From contig JAFXDG010000099.1 in assembly GCA_017521285.1 (NCBI GenBank), forward strand, positions 24,282 to 88,281: a stretch of 64,000 nt of DNA, in the 5' to 3' direction. This DNA comes from Bacteroidaceae bacterium. GTDB taxonomy: Bacteria > Bacteroidota > Bacteroidia > Bacteroidales > Bacteroidaceae. The notes below the pieces were generated by a model. The model was not told the DNA's origin. It made no database searches and saw only the letters and a program-made list of their open reading frames with translations. The position numbers and the translations under genes are program-made. Below, one piece after another: positions 60,046 through 64,000 of this stretch. Positions within the stretch are counted from its first letter, which is position 1. The number at the start of each line of letters is the position of its first letter.

Positions 60046-60693
60046 TCAAATAGTTAGAATTTCATTGGTGGAGAAGACGTTTTTGGGTTGTATGAAGTGT
60101 TCAATGAGTGTAACATCTTTTATGCCGGGCGCGATTTCGAAATGATAATCGATGTTTATTCCGATCCAAGCCGGATGATGGATGGTGTTGAACATCTTTT
60201 TACTGTTCGGAGTAATACCTCCGCTGATCAAAAAAGGGGTATTTATGGGGTAATGTGTAATACCTTCGTTGTAAAAAGATGTTTTTTCTTGGGTGTGGCA
60301 CTGTACTTCTAATTGGAAATAGTTGCAATACTTCTCATAGCCAATAACTTGTCTGATGTCTGATTGGCGAAAGATATCGATTCTTTTGATGATGAATGGC
60401 GATAATCCTTTTTGAATAATCCCTTTTCGAAGCAAATGGCAAAATCCGGTAGTCTCTTGCCCGTCTAATTGTATGCCGTCCAATTGGAACTTTTCAATGT
60501 GTGCGATGATTTCTTCAATCGATGTTTCTTTGAAAACTCCTATACGTTTGGCATATTTAGGAAGATAAGAGGGGGGAGACGCTACATATCGCTCGGATAA
60601 TGGATTGAAATTGAATCCGATCCAATCGACTCCGATGTCTTCAATTGCGCGGATATTGTCAGGGTCGCGCATGTCTGATACTTTTATAATCAT
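60046..60693 (-). CDS. Phosphoribosylanthranilate isomerase-like protein with altered active site
   Basis: 215 residues with a TrpF-type barrel (KVSDMRDPDNIRAIEDIGVDWIGF, SERYV, KRIGVF, DGIQLDGQ, PFLISGGI). The catalytic Cys of TrpF (KxCG motif) reads Ser6 in KVSDM, and the general acid Asp normally in LFDT/LLDT reads Glu in FQLEVQ. No other trp genes are in the window. It may be a weak isomerase or have another role on a related sugar phosphate; nothing in the gene indicates which. Preceded downstream by the family-1 element and the ABC exporter gene. Confidence 0.8.
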   Translation of the reverse strand: MIIKVSDMRDPDNIRAIEDIGVDWIGFNFNPLSERYVASPPSYLPKYAKRIGVFKETSIEEIIAHIEKFQLDGIQLDGQETTGFCHLLRKGIIQKGLSPFIIKRIDIFRQSDIRQVIGYEKYCNYFQLEVQCHTQEKTSFYNEGITHYPINTPFLISGGITPNSKKMFNTIHHPAWIGINIDYHFEIAPGIKDVTLIEHFIQPKNVFSTNEILTI

Positions 60694-60763
60694 GAGGCAT
60701 TCGTTTTTTTTCTACAGATAACGAATGTTCTCATCCTTTTGTTTTATTGAAAGGTTGCAAAAA

Positions 60764-60916
60764 AATAGGCGCGGATTACGCGGATAAATTATGGCCTATA
60801 TTCGCCCTTTCGGCTCATCGAAAACCTCTTTTGATTTTTTCATTAAGGTATGGTCGGGTATAAGAATTAAGATAAATCCGCATAATCCGCTTCTGAAAAG
60901 TTAGTTATGACACACC
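60764..60916. repeat. Family-1 palindrome, copy 7 (expanded loop)
   Basis: GCGCGGATTACGCGGATAAAT and ATAAATCCGCATAATCCGC face each other around a loop enlarged by about 60 bases; the right end GTTAGTTATGACACACC is that of the family. It lies 12 bases from the stop of the ABC exporter gene. Confidence 0.8.
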
Positions 60917-60927
60917 TTCATTCTGTC

Positions 60928-62760
60928 TTATACTTGTTGCATGTCACACAACTTCTTGTAGTATCCGTCGAGAGCGAGAAGCTGTTCATGTGTGCCGCGT
61001 TCAACAATTTGGCCTTCGTGAAGCACACAAATTTCGTCGGCATTTCGGATTGTGCTCAGACGGTGGGCAATAGCAATGGTGGTGCGGCTCTTCATCAATC
61101 GCTCAAGAGCCTCTTGTACAAGACGTTCGCTCTCAGTGTCGAGAGCAGATGTGGCTTCGTCCAGGATAAGGATAGGCGGATTCTTCAGGATGGCTCGTGC
61201 GATGCTGATGCGTTGGCGTTGGCCACCGGAGAGTTTTCCTCCGCGGTCGCCAATCATGGTGTCGTAGCCTTGCTCACTGGCCATGATAAAGTCATGGGCG
61301 TTGGCTATCTTGGCAGCCTCGATGACTTGCTCCATAGTAGCATCTTTCACACCGAAAGTGATGTTGTTGTAGAAGGTATCATTGAACAGGATGGCTTCTT
61401 GGTTGACGTTGCCCATGATGCTGCGCAAGCCATGTAGGGTGGCATCTTTGATGTTTACACCATCGATAAGGACTTCGCCCTCTTGCACGTCGTAGAAACG
61501 GGGGAGCAAATCAACGAGGGTAGATTTTCCTGAGCCGGATTGTCCGACTAAAGCAATGGTCTTACCCTTTTCAATTGTCAGATTGATGTCTTTCAATACC
61601 CATTTGGAGTCGTATTTGAAGCTGACATTCCTGTATTCGATGCTTTGTGCCAATTCCTTTATCTCTTTCGGCTGGGCAGGTTCTATCAACTTGTTTTCAG
61701 CCATCAGAATCTTGTCAACGCGCTCCATGGAAGCCAATCCTTTGGGAATGTTGTAGCTGGCCTTGGAAAATTCTTTCAAAGGATTTACCAAACTATAAAG
61801 GATGACTAAGTAGTAGATGAACGAAGGGGCATCGATGTTGCTTTCGTTGTTCAATATCAACGTTCCTCCAAACCACAAAACTATAACAATCAGTATGGTG
61901 CCCAAGAATTCACTCATTGGGTGAGCCAGTTGTTGGCGGGTGTTTACGCGATTGATGGTGCCCCGATACAGATTGTTGGATTGCATGAATCGCTTGTCCA
62001 TTTTTTCTTCTGCGTTGAAGGCTTTGATGATTCGTAAACCTCCCAAAGTCTCCTCTACTTGGCTCATCAGGTCGCTCCATTGTCCTTGGGCAATCAGTGA
62101 TTTTCGCTTCAATTGTTTGCCTACAAAGCCCATGAGCCATCCCATCAGGGGAAGTACACAAATGGTGAAAAGTGTGAGTTGCCAACTTATCATCATCAGT
62201 GTACTGAAGTAGGCGATAATCAAGATAGGATTCTTGAAAAGCATGTCCAATGAACTCATGATAGAGTTCTCAATTTCTTGAACATCACCACTCATGCGGG
62301 CTATGATGTCACCTTTGCGCTCTTCGCTGAAAAATCCCAGGGGCAGACTCAATATCTTTTTGTAAAGTTGTACTCGGATATCTCTTACTACACCTGTACG
62401 GATGGGGATGATAGTGGCTGAAGAGAGGAAGTAAGCTCCCGTTTTCAGCATGGTCATGAAAGCCAGGAAAAGGCCGAGTATCAGCAGGGTGGTGCTGGCT
62501 CCTTGGCTTTGGATCATTTCTGTCACATAGTAATAGAAGTTGTTCAAGGCGATGTCTTTCATTCCCATATCGGCACAATCCCAAGGGATGAACTCGTAAA
62601 CATTGTTGTCCATCTCAAAGAGAATCTGTAGGATTGGTACAATGAACATGAATGAAAAGATGTTCAGTACAGCTGAGAGGAGATTGAAAAATACCGTCAG
62701 AAACAGAAATTTCTTGTAAGGGGGGATGAATCGAGTGAGTATGCGAAAAAATTCTTTCAT
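60928..62760 (-). CDS. ABC exporter, fused membrane and ATPase domains (MsbA-like)
   Basis: 610 residues, half-transporter. Six membrane helices occupy about 15-320 with the ERKGDIIARMSGDVQEIE intracellular coupling region; the ATPase has Walker A GQSGSGKST, signature LSGGQRQR, Walker B ILDEATSALD and IAHRLS. Homology to MsbA and lipid or drug exporters suggests export of lipid A cores or amphiphiles across the inner membrane, but the substrate is not readable. A homodimer is expected. It is convergent to no gene; the mazG gene starts 141 bases away on the other strand. Confidence 0.88.
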   Translation of the reverse strand: MKEFFRILTRFIPPYKKFLFLTVFFNLLSAVLNIFSFMFIVPILQILFEMDNNVYEFIPWDCADMGMKDIALNNFYYYVTEMIQSQGASTTLLILGLFLAFMTMLKTGAYFLSSATIIPIRTGVVRDIRVQLYKKILSLPLGFFSEERKGDIIARMSGDVQEIENSIMSSLDMLFKNPILIIAYFSTLMMISWQLTLFTICVLPLMGWLMGFVGKQLKRKSLIAQGQWSDLMSQVEETLGGLRIIKAFNAEEKMDKRFMQSNNLYRGTINRVNTRQQLAHPMSEFLGTILIVIVLWFGGTLILNNESNIDAPSFIYYLVILYSLVNPLKEFSKASYNIPKGLASMERVDKILMAENKLIEPAQPKEIKELAQSIEYRNVSFKYDSKWVLKDINLTIEKGKTIALVGQSGSGKSTLVDLLPRFYDVQEGEVLIDGVNIKDATLHGLRSIMGNVNQEAILFNDTFYNNITFGVKDATMEQVIEAAKIANAHDFIMASEQGYDTMIGDRGGKLSGGQRQRISIARAILKNPPILILDEATSALDTESERLVQEALERLMKSRTTIAIAHRLSTIRNADEICVLHEGQIVERGTHEQLLALDGYYKKLCDMQQV

Positions 62761-62858
62761 TTATATCAATGGTTATATTTTCTGTCCGCGAAGATACGGC
62801 AAACGAGCCGATTGACAAAGTAACTTGGCCAAATTCTTCATATTTTATAAATAAGTTG

Positions 62859-62866
62859 TATCTTTG
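62859..62866 (+). promoter_or_regulatory. -7 element of mazG
   Basis: TATCTTTG matches TAnnTTTG; predicted start near 62873 gives a leader of about 28 nt to the ATG at 62901. Confidence 0.55.
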
Positions 62867-62900
62867 CGGGCAAATAAATAGAAGAATTATTATAAATAAT

Positions 62901-63686
62901 ATGCATACAAGAGACGAAAAACTGGACGCCTTCGGACGCTTCCTTGATATATTGGACGAGTTGCGAGTGAAATGCCCGTGGGATAGAAAACAGACGAATG
63001 AAAGCCTTCGTCCTAACACCATCGAAGAAGTGTACGAATTGTGCGATGCGCTCATCCAGGGCGATAAGAAAAACATCTGTAAAGAGTTGGGGGATGTCCT
63101 TCTCCATGTGGCTTTTTATGCAAAAATAGGGGAGGAGACAGGCGATTTTGATATGGCCGATGTCTGCAATCAGCTGAGCGACAAACTTGTCTTCCGCCAT
63201 CCCCATGTGTTCGGTGATGCACAAGCCGAAACGGCCGGCCAGGTTTCTCAGAATTGGGAGCAGATAAAACTGAAAGAAAAAGACGGTAATAAAACCGTCC
63301 TCAGTGGTGTTCCTTCTGCGCTTCCCTCTCTCATCAAAGCCTATCGGGTACAGGATAAAGCTCGCAATGTAGGTTTTGATTGGGCCGAGCGTGAGCAAGT
63401 GTGGGATAAGGTAAAAGAAGAAATTGATGAATTTCAAGCCGAAGTAGCCAATATGGATGCTGATAAAGCCGAAGCCGAATTTGGTGACCTCATGTTCAGT
63501 CTTGTAAATGCAGCCCGCCTTTATCACATCAATCCCGATAATGCCCTCGAACGCACTAATCAGAAGTTCATCCGCCGTTTCACTTACGTCGAAGAACATT
63601 CCATCCGTCAAGGTCGCTCCCTAAAAGATATGTCTCTCGCAGAAATGGACACCCTTTGGGATGAAGCAAAGAAAAAAGGGCTTTAG
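62901..63686 (+). CDS. mazG: MazG nucleoside triphosphate pyrophosphohydrolase
   Basis: 261 residues from the ATG at 62901 (MHTRDEKLDAFGRF); the frame opens earlier at 62769 but upstream of the predicted start. The two tandem MazG domains show the metal motifs: LRPNTIEEVYELCDAL and KELGDVLLHVAFYAKI in the first, and EVANMD...EAEFGDLMFSLVNAAR in the second. MazG converts NTPs to NMPs and pyrophosphate, removing (deoxy)nucleotide pools and modulating ppGpp in E. coli. It ends in an intrinsic terminator that spans its own stop codon (63672-63698). Confidence 0.92.
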   Translation: MHTRDEKLDAFGRFLDILDELRVKCPWDRKQTNESLRPNTIEEVYELCDALIQGDKKNICKELGDVLLHVAFYAKIGEETGDFDMADVCNQLSDKLVFRHPHVFGDAQAETAGQVSQNWEQIKLKEKDGNKTVLSGVPSALPSLIKAYRVQDKARNVGFDWAEREQVWDKVKEEIDEFQAEVANMDADKAEAEFGDLMFSLVNAARLYHINPDNALERTNQKFIRRFTYVEEHSIRQGRSLKDMSLAEMDTLWDEAKKKGL

Positions 63687-63698
63687 CGGCCCTTTTTT
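63672..63698 (+). terminator. Terminator overlapping the mazG stop codon
   Basis: AAAAAAGGGC (63672-63681) pairs with GCCCTTTTTT (63689-63698) and the loop TTTAGCG contains the TAG stop; a T-run follows. Confidence 0.8.
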
Positions 63699-64000
63699 TC
63701 TCCTATTACCCGGTTCTTTTTCTTCCCCTGTCCGGAAAAACATTTTCCCCAACCGGGTAAAAATTCTATCTCCGCGCGTCCCGTCGCGGATTCCCATCCC
63801 TCCCATTAACCCCACCAACCCCATCTCTCCCCCTATATATTAATATAATAAGGTATCCGTTCCCCCTCCGTTTCCGCCCATAATTCTCCTTTTTATGTTA
63901 TAGAACATGTTTTTCCTCCTTCATTTCCACCGTTTTGCGCCACAAACCGTATAAAATCCGAAAAATATTCCGAAAAAGTTTTGGCGGTTCAGAAAATAGC
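63699..64000. other. Gene-free right edge with an inverted repeat
   Basis: ACCCGGTT (63708-63715) is complementary to AACCGGGT (63751-63758). The interior CCGGAAAAACATTTTCCCC resembles the CAGGTTAGGGAAAAA motif family upstream of the M64 and HD genes. No gene is visible. Confidence 0.5.

Overview
The window looks like a chromosome segment from the order Bacteroidales, most probably Bacteroides. The evidence is the set of Bacteroidetes-specific families (DUF4494, a TamL-like surface lipoprotein, DUF1847, an M64 peptidase, GH51/GH43 enzymes), Bacteroidetes lipoboxes, and promoters of the TTTG / TAnnTTTG type instead of the E. coli -35/-10 type. Most of it is ordinary core genome. One accessory block (about 8.3-21.9 kb) and several dense clusters of non-coding repeats interrupt it.

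Layout. 1-8.3 kb holds core genes: a partial YihY/BrkB membrane protein, RNase P RNA, an HtrA/Deg protease, a PLP-homeostasis protein, DUF4494, a membrane-anchored probable pseudokinase, an aminotransferase and a LolC/E-like permease. 8.3-21.9 kb is an AT-rich island without an integrase that looks like defence. It holds a small overlapping gene pair between direct repeats, an unknown two-helix membrane protein, a DUF488 gene with a partner, a candidate structured RNA, an AriA/AriB pair (PARIS), a 74-residue orphan, and a two-gene restriction-modification-like system (PLD-helicase plus Eco57I-type methyltransferase) behind a long folded leader. 21.9-23.6 kb is a gene-free mosaic of micro-repeats and one copy of a 0.5-kb repeat, ending at two tRNA-Lys genes.

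23.9-53.5 kb is housekeeping: TamL, a SpoU methylase, pyrB/pyrI, PBP1A, purN, rsmG, a head-to-tail string purU-hisH-hisA-hisF-hisIE-ftsE-lysC-lysA, an arabinan pair (GH51, GH43), aspS and tRNA-Pro. 53.5-54.4 kb is a second repeat cluster holding an inverted copy of the 0.5-kb repeat. 54.5-64 kb has two lipoproteins, an M64 peptidase, asparaginase, a TrpF-like protein with altered catalytic positions, an MsbA-type ABC exporter and MazG.

The most unusual content falls into two groups. The first is the possible RNA elements of the island: a switch-like structured RNA between the DUF488 pair and PARIS, and the hairpin-rich restriction leader. The second is the repeats: a family of palindromes sitting just 3' of genes, with ends that look like those of a MITE; a second palindrome family whose arms co-vary; a 0.5-kb repeat carrying CGTGTGCACACG palindromes; and a hub where micro-repeat families found elsewhere as single hairpins are strung together. 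All functional statements come from reading the sequence; no database search was run.
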